From positions 1,302,001 to 1,366,000 of the forward strand of contig JAINUG010000174.1 of assembly GCA_029706075.1 (NCBI GenBank): a DNA stretch of 64,000 bases. The letters run 5' to 3'. Below are positions 1 to 10,657 of the stretch, piece after piece. The notes beneath the pieces are model-generated. The model was not told the origin of the DNA. It saw only the letters and a list, made by a program, of their open reading frames with translations, and searched no databases. Position 1 is the first letter of the stretch. Each line of letters starts with the position of its first letter. The translations under genes were made by a program, and so were the position numbers. This DNA is from Aldrovandia affinis (Eukaryota; Chordata; Actinopteri; Notacanthiformes; Halosauridae).

Positions 1-55
1 GTTTAAATTTCTGCTTAAAAATGGGGGTGTTCTAAAACTTTTGACCGATAGTGTA
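1..55. mobile_element. Terminal inverted repeat of a Tc1-like DNA transposon (right end only)
   Basis: The stretch from about 28 to 55 reads as the outer end of a fish Tc1-like transposon of the class whose ends say 'TTCTAAAACTTTTGACC.G.AGTGTA'. It ends in TA at 54-55, as expected for a Tc1/mariner target site. The rest of the element would lie left of the window. The family assignment comes from remembered consensus ends of fish Tc1-like elements, not from an alignment. Confidence 0.6.
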
Positions 56-59
56 CAGA

Positions 60-315
60 GATGCACACTCCACCTATAAAACAGGGAGAGAAAAGTTTAT
101 ATTCAGCGGAAGTGCAGTATGAAGAGGTGGTTCTCTTGTGGAAAATGGCCAGCGATTCTACAGTCCTGACCGAATGTGGAAGGTCATTCCACCACTGGGG
201 CGTTAGGGCACAGAGGATTCCACTTTTGTTTGTTAGCTGTTTAGTGTTTGTGTTACCATTTGTCACGTTTGTACTGCCCGGAACTTTAAACATTTTAGTA
301 AAGATTTTCATTTCT
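60..315 (-). pseudogene. LINE reverse transcriptase C-terminal remnant
   Basis: On the minus strand an open frame contains the pattern 'PQWWNDLPHSVRTVESL', followed by phenylalanine and basic residues. This resembles the segment just after the reverse transcriptase domain of L2/Rex/CR1-type LINEs (…W-N-x-L-P…S/L…F-K). The frame is short and has no catalytic region, so this is a 3' fragment. It abuts the Tc1-like end on its left. The clade is not determined. Confidence 0.45.
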
Positions 316-793
316 CATCGCATCTCTGTCTCCGCCTCATCTCTGCGCTCGGGTTCACCTAATCCCCAGCCGCCCTGTTACACAGAGTTCTGTATCTGCT
401 ATGTCACACTGCCACCAAAGTATAATTAGAATACGCATTAGCAATAAGAAAAACATCCAACGCAGCAGCAGGTAAAACACATCACTGGTTGTGAAAGAAG
501 ACATTCGACAGGGAGAAATAGCATTGAATTTGTCACCACTACGTGTTGTTCCTGTCATCGAACCTTCACACTTTTGTAATCTGGGGGACGTTAATTACCT
601 GCCCAAAAAGTATGCAGATATATGAAATAATAATCCCTAAACTTCATCTGCAGACAGTCTCAGTCTCACCGTAACTATACAGTTTTTTTTTTGCTTGCGC
701 TCATCATTAACATTCATTACATCTACCAAGGTAAATACCAAAAATAAGGACATTGTGACCTTTGAATTTTATTCATATATTCATTCCACCCAC
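316..793. other. No recognised feature
   Basis: This is mixed-composition, non-coding sequence between the LINE fragment and the hAT copy. It has a short T-run near 680 and short open frames without similarity to any family I recognise. Confidence 0.5.
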
Positions 794-1997
794 AGTCGAG
801 CCAAGTGCCTTGGCATGTCTGCATGGGGTAGCAAAGTGGGGGGCAAGAGCACAATAAGGGGGGGGCGGTTATGTATAGGATGAAATAATATTTGATATGT
901 GATTGGATACACACAGGATATGTGATTGATTTACAGCTCTGTGCAAAATGAATGGCCAGATAATGACACGTTATTATATGCCACCAACTAGTTCTATAGT
1001 CTGTAATACTTGAGAGATTTGGTGACAGTACCATATAAACACAAATTACTCTGGAATAATGATGAATAAACATGAAGAGCTTGATATGATTCAGTTAGCC
1101 TATATGAAAATATCGGTGTGTTACAGGCCTCTCAGTTGAGATTTAAAAATCTGCATGACCCTTATAGAATTCATCCAAGTTATAAACTTTATTGAAAATA
1201 TATCATTCATTTGCACATAAAAAGAATGCACTGAACTAAAAAAATGTTTTATCCTTTTGCAAATAAAAAAATATGTTCCAGTTCAAAAGAGCTGAATACG
1301 GCAGTTACCATGCTGTCCAGCAAAGTGTTTTACAAATTCATTTTGCATTCTGGGATTAAATGCTAAGTATTTCTAAATTACTCACACGCAGAGGCAGAGC
1401 TAACTAGGTAGGCACTTTCATGCCGTGTTCATAATTGTATGTTTACAACATACCGATAGCCTTGAATTTGTTTAAATGTGCGGTGAGATCAACGGCTGTG
1501 CAAACAGTTGTAATGGTCTCAATACAGCTAGCTAGCTTCACGTTAGCATCAGTAGAAGAAAGGACATGTCTGTCTCGTAGTGTTTGCTAACGTTACATAT
1601 CGTGCAAAATGTTCCATTGTGAACAAAGTTATTGTACTTATATTCACAACTAAACGTATATGGTGGCAAATGAAGGCACATTATTTCAGAGCACTTAATT
1701 AGCTAACCCACCTGTGTGCAAGCAGAAACCAAGGAGAGTGAACACTCAGAGCTGAGTGGGGAACCGAATGCCTGAGCGAGTCTGAGCGAACCGCGTTTTG
1801 TTGTTTTGAAGTTTCACGCATAGAAGTTTTGTCGTTCTATTACAATAAAATGTATAACCAAAAATGCTTTAAATACAATTTGACTAATATTTTAATCAAC
1901 AACATTGTGAGGTACATTGCAGATATATATTTTTTTTAGCTTGGAGTTGGGGTGGCAAGCTGGGTGGCAACCCGTGCCACCCATTGGCCACACCCCT
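794..1997 (+). mobile_element. Non-autonomous hAT element, copy A
   Basis: This stretch is colinear with the hAT element at 51,643-53,506. Both share the run through 'GGATGAAATAA', the block around 960-1,080, and the right end with 'GGAGTTGGGGTGGCAAGC' followed by a terminus of type TGGCCAC.CCCCT. Copy A lacks the two insertions (a TRIM and a small MITE) found in the other copy. The left end near 794 (AGTCGAGCCA) is a poor match to the terminal repeat and no 8-bp target duplication is visible, so this end is probably damaged. There is no transposase frame: open frames here are short and differ between the copies. Confidence 0.7.
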
Positions 1998-4531
1998 GGA
2001 TGAAACATTGTCCCTGTGTGTCTCTCTCTAGATTCAGGCTGGTAACAGGTGGCTAGCTTCAGTTAGCACGTCCTCACACAATGAATCAGAGATGGAGATC
2101 AGCAGTATAACTGCCTCCTTCTCCTCAGCAGCATTTAACTTGTTAATCACATTGAGGGCATGAACCATGAAATAAAACGCTTCCCTCAGAAAATTATCTG
2201 ACTCTGCTGAATACATTTCCTTTTCGGAAGAAAAAAAATGCTGTTTTTAAGGTTTATGAGAAATGCTCCCAAAAGAGTATTTTTGTGACTCGACACGAAT
2301 CACAGGACTAGAGCTATAAAGGGAATTTGATACAAAATGCATTCCTTGCATTTTTTAAAAGCATTTAAAACAAATTGAACAAGCATGACTAACAACTAAA
2401 CTAAACTGAGGTTACCTGAGGATCACATTTCAAATAAGTCACAGAAAATACAATAGCATAACGGCAGTAATGGAGGTATGCTGTGAATTTCAGTTTTTAC
2501 AATCACAGGCATTAAAGAAAGGATTGAAGCCATTGGTCTTGTGGTGAGTGAAATTGTTGGGTCTGTAGTGCAGTGTTGTAACCACTTCTCAAATTGAGCA
2601 TGTCATTCCCAAAGTCAAATTAAGATTAGGAAATATGTTTAAACCCTTTTTAATTTGTATATTCAATGAACTGTGAACAATTAATTTATAATGAAAACCA
2701 TGGCACAAAAGTTGCATGATGATTTGGAGAGGAAACTAAAATTTAGTTTAACTGTAAAGAAACTTTCACACTCTTTGCTCATGGTTATTTGCCATGCATT
2801 TTATGTGCAACGGTACGAGCTGTGAAATGAGCTAAACAAGGCCTTTCCGATACATATTGTCAATATGTCCGGGGGGAGAATCAATATGACACACTCTTCA
2901 CTGACATTTCTACCATCCATTTCTATTTCTACCATTCCCACAAGTTAAATGCAGTGTTTATTGAATGCACAATTTCCCTGGGGGAGAAACAATTTTTCTG
3001 TGATTATGTCTACCTAAAAATGTGTCAAAGCAAAATAAATGGGGGGAAAATGTGGCAAAAAAAGCACACTTCCAAGATTTGCACAGGCAGTGGGCAAGAA
3101 ATAGAACTTCCGCACACTGTTTAATACTCCGACAAAGCCTGTTAATAGAACGTTTTGACCACAGGGTGGTCTCCTTCAGGTTACCGCAGCAACGTCAGGC
3201 GTCTGTATAAATGGACTACAGGCACATAGTCATGGACATGACCCATGAGCCGCCTCAATCCCCCGTGGATTCGCACCATGTCATTTCCGCAACGTTTGGC
3301 AACTCTTGGCACCACGTCATTTGCGGTGGGCTGCAGACTGAAAAGAAGTGGCAGTTGGTTAAAACGAATCATTGTTGCAGCAAAAGGTTCAAATAAAAGA
3401 GTCAGAAAGTGAGCATGTGAACTTGTGTCATCAACAACACGATAGATGTTCCGCTATTCTTTTCTCTATACTTCTCATTCATTGAGTAAATGCTCTTAGG
3501 AAGAAAGTATTACATGGGGATGTATTATTGAATGTACCCATTTGCTATCTTCATTTCTCATGTTTCATTTTCTTAAAAGTCTACTTAACAATTTAATTAA
3601 TAGATATGCATTTTCAGTCTTCATATTATCAACATACTTCAGAATGCCTAGAGGTTATGAAGAGTTATTCTTACTCACAATTTAACCAGTTGAATTGTTC
3701 TGGTATTCTGTGAAGCGGATGAACGTCTCTCAGGTATGCACCGCGCCATCGTACATCTCTATTTTAAGTGATAGCTAGGCGGCAGGTGCTGTATATTGTA
3801 GCAACTGTCTGACGTTTTTCTTTCAAAAAGAGGAACACTCAGCTAAACTCTGGCCGAAAGCCAAAGGCCAAAGTAGGAAAACATTTATTTCATCTTTAAT
3901 AAGTATCATATGTGATTTGTGTTTCCTAAGATCCCACAATGAATTTTAAGGATATTAGTAGGGTCTTACTACAGGCCAAAGGAGTGACTAAATTGAGTCC
4001 TCTTGGATGGCATGCCAATGTGTCGGAAATGTCTTATTCCCCACCCATACAGCAATGTAATGTAGAATAAGATGGCTGTTTAAATGGCTGTTTTCCATTT
4101 TACTGCATAAGCATTTTAGCAGTCTATAGGTTCTGTGGCTTCTCTTGGTACAGCCTGACTTATCTGATTAACGCTTTATAATCCTTCAAAGAATGTGCAA
4201 TGCTGCAAAAGCCTTTCATCAGTAAGTTCAAACAAATGGCTGGCTCTTCAGCGAACACACTTCCACTTTATCATTCCATCCAGCACCCATTGTTACAGAC
4301 TAAAAATAACTTCCCAGATAGTGTAGGCAGCTCACATCCAGCACGCCTTTTTTATATTTTACTCCCACTTCTATTGTTACCAATAAATAAAAAGTGTTGT
4401 GAATTTTTTATTTTTAAAGCACGTTGAAAGAAATCAGTAGAATACAGTGAACATGAAATAAGAAATGTGTAAAAAAATAAGAAAAAAGTAAAAACATTAT
4501 TTCAAATCATATGCAACCGTGTGTCAAGCCT
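1998..4531. other. Unassigned intergenic sequence
   Basis: No gene or clear element was found. Between about 3,120 and 3,220 there is a phrase of the type 'acgttttgaccacaggg…tccttcaggt', which resembles a motif recurring in fish dispersed repeats, but it is too short to classify. Confidence 0.4.
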
Positions 4532-4542
4532 GGAAGATAATT

Positions 4543-4910
4543 GCCTCCCACGTGGTCTAGTGGTTTCAACGTCCGATGCTGGCCACGGCGGCCGGGGTTC
4601 GATTCCCCGTCGCGCCAGAGTCGGCTCTGGCTGGGAGTGCCACTGGGGCGGCAATTGGCTTCCCGCCCCAGGGAGGGGGGGAGGGAAGCCGACATAGTTT
4701 GCTGCACAAAGCAGTGGTTCTGGGGTGCCGAAATTACAGCACGACGAGTGCTGTCTCGGAGGAGGCAGCGCTTTGCCATTGTCACTGCCGGTCACAGGGC
4801 TACGGCAGCGAACTATGAGGGAGGGGATTGAACTAAGCACAGCGGGAGTAATTGGCTACCAAATTGGGGGGAAAAACGGGGAAATCGGAAAAATTCATTT
4901 GAATGAAAAT
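4543..4910 (+). mobile_element. tRNA-derived SINE, complete, with target-site duplication
   Basis: The head contains an A box (TGGTCTAGTGG, 4,553-4,563) and a B box (GGTTCGATTCC, 4,596-4,606), 43 nt apart as in tRNA genes. A GC-rich body follows, then a tail of the type 'AATTGG..ACCAAATTGGGG' that is shared with three other copies in the window. Flanking direct repeats GGAAGATAATT (4,532-4,542) and GGAAGACAATT (4,911-4,921) match at 10 of 11 positions and set the borders. Expression would be by RNA polymerase III, with mobilisation by a partner LINE. The short frames inside it are not genes. Confidence 0.85.
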
Positions 4911-4921
4911 GGAAGACAATT

Positions 4922-7900
4922 AATGTAATTTATAATCAGGTTTAGGCAATTTGATGGAGTAATTTCCAAATATTTTTGCTATTCTATAAAAAATTCAGCA
5001 CCACCACCATTTTTTAAATGAAATGTAATCTAAATCCCTAACCTTTCCAACCTGAAAGCCATTAAATAAAACATAAATGAATAAGCTTGACATAATTCAG
5101 TAATGTACGGCAAAAATAAATGCAAAATCCATATTTTTTTTACTGAATGCGCATCAGTCTCATGCAATAATGATGAAACTGAAAGTTCTTGACTCCCTGA
5201 CCGGGTGATCCCCTCCCTTTCCAGGCCATTGCCATCATGGCTGGTCGGAGGTTGCCTAGGGATGCCTAGCTCGAACTCTTCCAGGTTGTGAAATGCAGGG
5301 CGGTCTGTAACAGACAACACACTGGGGGTGGGTAGGATCACAGTGCATATCCCAGCACAAACGTCATAAAATCTAATTTCCAAAGACACGCTGAATTTGG
5401 CAGCGGCGTTCAGAATTTGCCGTTGGCACATCAACAGACTGTCAGGAAGCTCAGCTTATTTCCCAAGAGACATGCCCTCCATTTAAAATATCTGGATTTT
5501 TACTTTTTAAAACCCATTACAACCTATCCACTTTGTTCCCCTTATTGGTGCAATGTTCAGAAAGTCTACCTCAAGCGTATTTGGAAATGGTTTAGTATCA
5601 CTCAAGTTGTGATGGGCTCTGAATGCTGTGGGGATGCAACAGCAATCTCTCCTTGACATTGACAACAAGTTTAAGGAGTAAGAGTAAGGTCAATGAAACA
5701 CTGTGCGGTCGCTGGGATTGCACAGTGTTTACTTTCAAAATCCAAAAAACAACAGTCTCCTCCTGACACATTCTACCACCAATGTAGATAAAGGACAAAT
5801 ACTATTTAAACTAAACCTTGTGATTTCATACAAATCTGTTTGCTAGTTTTTATTAAGAAGATGAGTGAAAATTCTTATTCGTAAGACATATTGTTGCGCT
5901 CTTCTGCAATCTTTTTACAGCATTATACAGTTTCTCCCCAAATTAGAACACATCAGACCTTTTAAACAGACCAGTGCACTGGTGAAAAGGCAGTGTTTCA
6001 TGTGCCACAGTTTTTATTAAAATTGAGATTTTTTGAAACATTGCTCCATTCATAATGAATGGTGAAAAGTTAGCAAGTTGTTTAGCCATTGCCACTTACA
6101 TTAAATCATGCTGGAAATTGGAAACCATCGCAACACACAAAGCCATTGTTCAGAGTAATTATTTTGAGCCAAAATGGCAGCGACAAGCAGTTCCCCTGAA
6201 GCATTGTTATGAGACCCACGTTTGTCTTTCTCTCAGTCCCAACAACATTGTTTATTGATGCCGCAAACTAAACAGAGCTCAATAATATTGTTATCAGTTA
6301 GGTAGGATAGTCAGTCAGATTCCCAGAACAGTGTTACATTACTCTTCTTTTATAATAGTTCTCTGTATTTGGGTTTGTTCATGTAGCAATTGTCTACAGT
6401 GATTTGTGCCACTTGTCGGTCACTTTTGAACTTTTGAGTAAATCGTTAGTTTCAAAAAAGTATTTCATTTAATCAATCTTGTGAATTGAGCACACATCTG
6501 ATAGAATAGAATCTGATGTTTTTCCCACAGCATATATTTTCTAAAAAGCTCTGTCCAGGTTTCCACACATCGGTTGCCTAATTTGTTCTTCTCTGAACTG
6601 CAATGGGCAAGCACAAACAGCTAGTTTTCTGCCATGGAAGGCATGTTCTTGAAAACAAGGGAGGGGTGCAGGTTTGCAAATCAGTGGGCGTTGGCCTCTT
6701 AGCAGCTGTTTTGAATGCCATAGCGACTCACTTTTAACAGAAGCGTCTTCAGACGTTATCTCGGGAACACCATGAATTGATTTGGCCTTGCGAGACTACC
6801 CCGAATTAGACTTCCTGAATTCCTGAATGCGTAGACAGTAGACTATCTCTGATTCAAGGAAAAGGTTTGATTTAATCCTCAGCAGCCTGCCCAGTGCTGA
6901 GTACATTGTTTTAAGTAGACCAACGTAGTTACAGTACCATATCAGGTAACAAAGCATTGTGTGTTTGAAGACTTGTCAGTGTATATGTCAATATAATTGT
7001 TGAGGTGCTTGTACGAATTTCTTGTATTTTTCATTATTATTTTTATCTGCTTATCCTGGGACTCCCATATTACCCATTATTATGTCGTTCACCAGTAATG
7101 GTCATAATATTTACCAGTTTGAATCAGCTAGTCATCATAGTAAAAAGCTAAACACAATGATGATGTTCTATAAATACCCTCTCAATGATCTGAAAGCTGT
7201 AGGTGTGGATAATAAACATGGATCGCTGACATGACAATATCCTAATCCGCTGCTGCTTGCCATGTAAATATGAATTTACAACACAGCTAGCTGCTTAGTC
7301 ACACAGAGCTGTCAGCTCTCCTCTCTGTCTTCACAGTAATACGGTCAGTGCGCAGTCTATAGTTTGTCTGATCCTGACTTCTAAAACTATACATTCTTCC
7401 CAGCACTGTCAGCCATTCAGGAAGGGGGTGAATCTGGAAGGGTTACTATTCCTCTTTAAAATGTACACTTTACAACAGCTTCACATTTTCTCCTTTATCT
7501 CTGAGGCAAAACTCATCCAAAACAAAGGGGAAATAAACAGTTACACCAGTTATATGTTGCTTCCTGGACTGGGCCAAGAGTAGTGCCATTTAAACAGTGA
7601 TGAGAGAGCAATGCTTCCTGGACCTCATTCATCATGTGTTTTCAGTGAGTCACTGATTTTGAACCAATCACAGTTTTTCTGTGGAGCCCAAAGTATTTTT
7701 ATTGGTTCACATGTGTCAATGATTGATATCTGCTTGATAATATACTGTATGTTAGCTTCTCCTATTCAGTGTTTCATGTTGCATCACTCAACCATCACTG
7801 CCCACAAATGAAGGTTGGATACATTTTAATTTAAGGTGCTACCTAACTAAAGTTTCCCAACAAATACGGGTCACCATCAGGTCCTGTGAGATCCCATTAT

Positions 7901-8061
7901 GAGTTGTAATGCACTGGAAATATCCATTCGCTGGATACTTGGGAGACCAGCTGGAATCCACTGCTGCAGTCTGTTTAAGAGCAGTTCTCCTGTGGTAACG
8001 TTACGTTAAATTTCAACTGTGTATTAAAATCACAGTATACAGTTGACAAGCCACACAGTAA
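4922..8061. other. Unassigned intergenic sequence
   Basis: AT-rich DNA without a recognisable gene or element. Several open frames of 60-134 codons occur, none with domain features or exon-like borders that I can support. Confidence 0.4.
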
Positions 8062-8296
8062 TAGGTTGACCAGATGTCCAGAATTTTTACCCTTCGAGCC
8101 GTGTCCTGCAATGACAGATGGTGTCCTGCATTTTAAATAAAATCATTGCATAAGAAATGACATTTGCCCTCACTCAACACTATCATCAGGCAACCCCAGC
8201 ACAACACCCCCACACTCCGTTTTGACTATTTCTATCCAATCCCACAATGTCCCAAAAATCATCTTGTTTGTCCTGCATTTTGACAGAGTGAGCCCA
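8062..8296 (+). mobile_element. Degenerate hAT-like element
   Basis: It starts TAGGTTGACCAGATGTCC, close to the terminal repeat of the hAT element at 27,139 (TAGGGTGGCCAGATGTC), and contains the shared phrase GTCCTGCATTTT twice. The right end is eroded, and no 8-bp target duplication is seen. It is an old relative of the 27-kb element. Confidence 0.5.
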
Positions 8297-8388
8297 CACC
8301 ATCATTATAATAATAATGTACTTATAATTTTAACTTGATATAAATAGCCCTGCATTTGATTGTCTCTGTTTTTCTTCTGTACACAACC

Positions 8389-8560
8389 AGCAGCCATACC
8401 ACCCTGTGCCCTTCACATGTCAAACTGCTGAAGCTAAGTAGGCGTAGGCTTGGGTAATACTTGGATGGGAGATGACCAGAAGGGGACACTCTCATTTCTG
8501 GACCAAACAGGAATCCAATGTGATGCAGGAACTGTGCTGTAGATGGTGTATTCCCTTTGG
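8389..8560 (+). mobile_element. 5S rRNA-derived SINE (SINE3 type)
   Basis: From 8,392 to 8,475 the sequence follows vertebrate 5S rRNA: CCATACCACCCTG near the start, then GAAGCTAAG.AGG, then TACTTGGATGGGAGA, in the correct order. The last two blocks cover the internal RNA polymerase III control region of 5S genes. The segment between the first two blocks has diverged, and the 3' part does not follow 5S, as in SINE3-class elements. It is therefore a retroposon and not a working 5S gene. Confidence 0.75.
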
Positions 8561-8689
8561 TGAGTCAAAACATAAGAAAAACAGTAGGACATGTAGGGTT
8601 CTAGTTTGGTGAAAACGCAAATATGGAATTTGTGTCATCATGGGCTAGGTGGCACAGTCAGCGAAAATATTTGGCACATTTCAAGTTCT

Positions 8690-9090
8690 GTGTCTGATAA
8701 TTAATTTGCATTTTCGTCCATCCAGATCACCTCAACACAAACACTGCCATTATGTGCTAATTTGGCGGTGTCACGAATGCGCACATATGAACAGATTCGG
8801 CAGATGAGGGATAAATCCCTCATCACACAACACTGTTGGGTGGATGTTCTGTATTCCACCTCATTCTGAGGAAAATTGTTTAACCTGCTATTTGATATAT
8901 AGACCATATGAATAATATAGACCATTTGAAATATAGCCTGCATTCAAATAAGCACTTTAAAGTATTTATGTACAGTGTGTATGTATCCACGCACACTGGT
9001 TTTTGTTGTGTTACATATTAAACTTTCCCTACAATAAAATGGATTACATAATTGGATGCATATCACGAGGCAATATCCTAAGCGCTTGTG
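8690..9090 (-). repeat. Dispersed repeat X, copy 1
   Basis: This block is colinear with 27,020-28,085 once the hAT insertion there is removed. Shared landmarks are 'ATTATGTG.TA.TT.GG', 'ATAAATCCC.CATCA', a 'CTCTGAG/TTCTGAG..AAA' stretch, and 'CTACAATAAAATGGA' near 9,030. A minus-strand frame of 80 codons (8,701-8,943) spans it, but the second copy breaks that frame. The repeat class is unknown. The strand is only suggested by the longer frame. Confidence 0.6.
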
Positions 9091-9644
9091 AATGATGAAT
9101 GCACTTATGGACCTCCATCTTATGGCAAGTATATTAGTTTCCTACTGAGAGAAGTGATCCTGAGCCTTTCATAACTTGGCACTTGCTCTTCATCATACAA
9201 GATGAAATTGCTTTGTTCAATATGGCGTGAATGCACTGGTATTAAAGGGGGAAAAGCGGCTGATCTGATTGGCCACAATGAAACCAAACGCTCAGCACAC
9301 TCATAGGTCATTTATTGTTCTTAAACCAACCTATTTACAACTGTGCTACATGTGTGCTACCATCTCTTGTCACAAAATTACCAGAATGGAGTTGGACACA
9401 TCTTAATGCATCACCGTCCTGAATTAACGCCAGTGTCTTAACAACAAAACTAGAGCCCAAAGAGTACAGAGAAAACATGTGTAGTGCTTGTGTCACTCAG
9501 TTGGAGACCATGGTTGCAGATCAGCCCACTGTGTTTTGTGATGTTGTTAAACAGGAAATGGAGGAGCCAGAGACATCTAACCTAAGGCGAACATCATCAG
9601 ACAGCAGGTGAACATCCAGGAGCTAGAGACCTAGAAACATATTG
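9091..9644. other. Unassigned; possible LINE 5' flank
   Basis: No clear feature. The part from about 9,450 to 9,640 may belong to the LINE fragment that follows (a frame with 'SVCVTQLETM'-like text), but this is not secure. Confidence 0.3.
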
Positions 9645-9845
9645 GCGCCTATACTCTATGGCCTAGTGGGACCATTCACACCGATAAAGAGGCTGTCCTT
9701 CATGCATGGAAAAATTACTTTGCAAGCCTGTTTCAGTCAGACAGTCATAATATCTCTCTGACTAAGGATATTAGTATTGATCATGTGCATATTGACTCAA
9801 TACTAAACTGTAATGTCAGTGAATCTGAGATTCTCTGTAAAATGT
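9645..9845 (+). pseudogene. LINE ORF2 fragment between endonuclease and reverse transcriptase
   Basis: One frame reads G-T-I-H-T-D-K-E-A-V-L-H-A-W-K-N-Y-F-A-S-L-F and then continues open for about 40 residues. This is the linker pattern found before the reverse transcriptase of non-LTR retrotransposons ('…G.v.tD..e.l..W..yF..Lf'). Neither the endonuclease nor the reverse transcriptase is present, so it is an internal fragment. The clade is not assigned. Confidence 0.55.
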
Positions 9846-10657
9846 TCTGTACAATAATGTAAAATTCTGTGTCCATGTTAATTGTATTCAATTGAATGGT
9901 TTCTGGTTCATATTGGAGTTCTGTCTAGTCACCCACACATTTGTTGCATGTCCTAGCTGCCTTTCATGGCAAGAATCTTGCTGCTGTTGAGGCTACGTCT
10001 GTAATTCAGTCAGAATTGTGCAAAAGTGCTTTCCACAGAGGTAACTTGGTTCTCAGACTTGTTTATAGCAAAAGTAATGAGTTCCTATTCAACTATTGCA
10101 ACATAAGTGCTTTAGCTACTTCAGCTCAAAATACTGTGTTATTCTAGCTAGCAAGGTATGCTGAGTGAGTTGCTTGCACGTAGCTAGAGTGTGCCAGCTA
10201 ACATTGTGCTATAGGGATTTGTGCATTGTAGGTCTTTGGATGTAGCCCGAAGCCATTGCTGCTGATACAGAATTGATGTGTCTATGATGGGTATTAACCA
10301 TGTTTTTTATGCACCATATGTTTTTGAATGTAAACAGGTAACCATTGGATAATATATGACTTGCATTTCACATAAGTGACTTTATCGAGTAATTCTCCCA
10401 AAACCATTGCTTATTTTCTTCATTATTAACAATGTACAGTTCCCATGAAATATTTTAGATAAGCCTGCATTTAACTAACTACATAAACCAACGGATTGCA
10501 TATCTAATGCTTCAGCGGTGTCAAATTTGTCTGGTTTCATGATGCATGTGTACTTGGTAAGTTAACGAATAAGCTGAAAAATGGAATGAAAGCATTATGA
10601 AAGTGCAGAGAAAGCAAAATGTATGCAAAAACATTACTGCAGTAGAACGTTTCTTTA
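9846..10657. other. Unassigned intergenic sequence
   Basis: No element or gene recognised. The sequence directly before 10,658 merges into the LINE tail. Confidence 0.4.

Noticed and set aside
4502-4928. Several overlapping Pro/Arg/Gly-rich frames
   Set aside because: They are frames through a GC-rich SINE.
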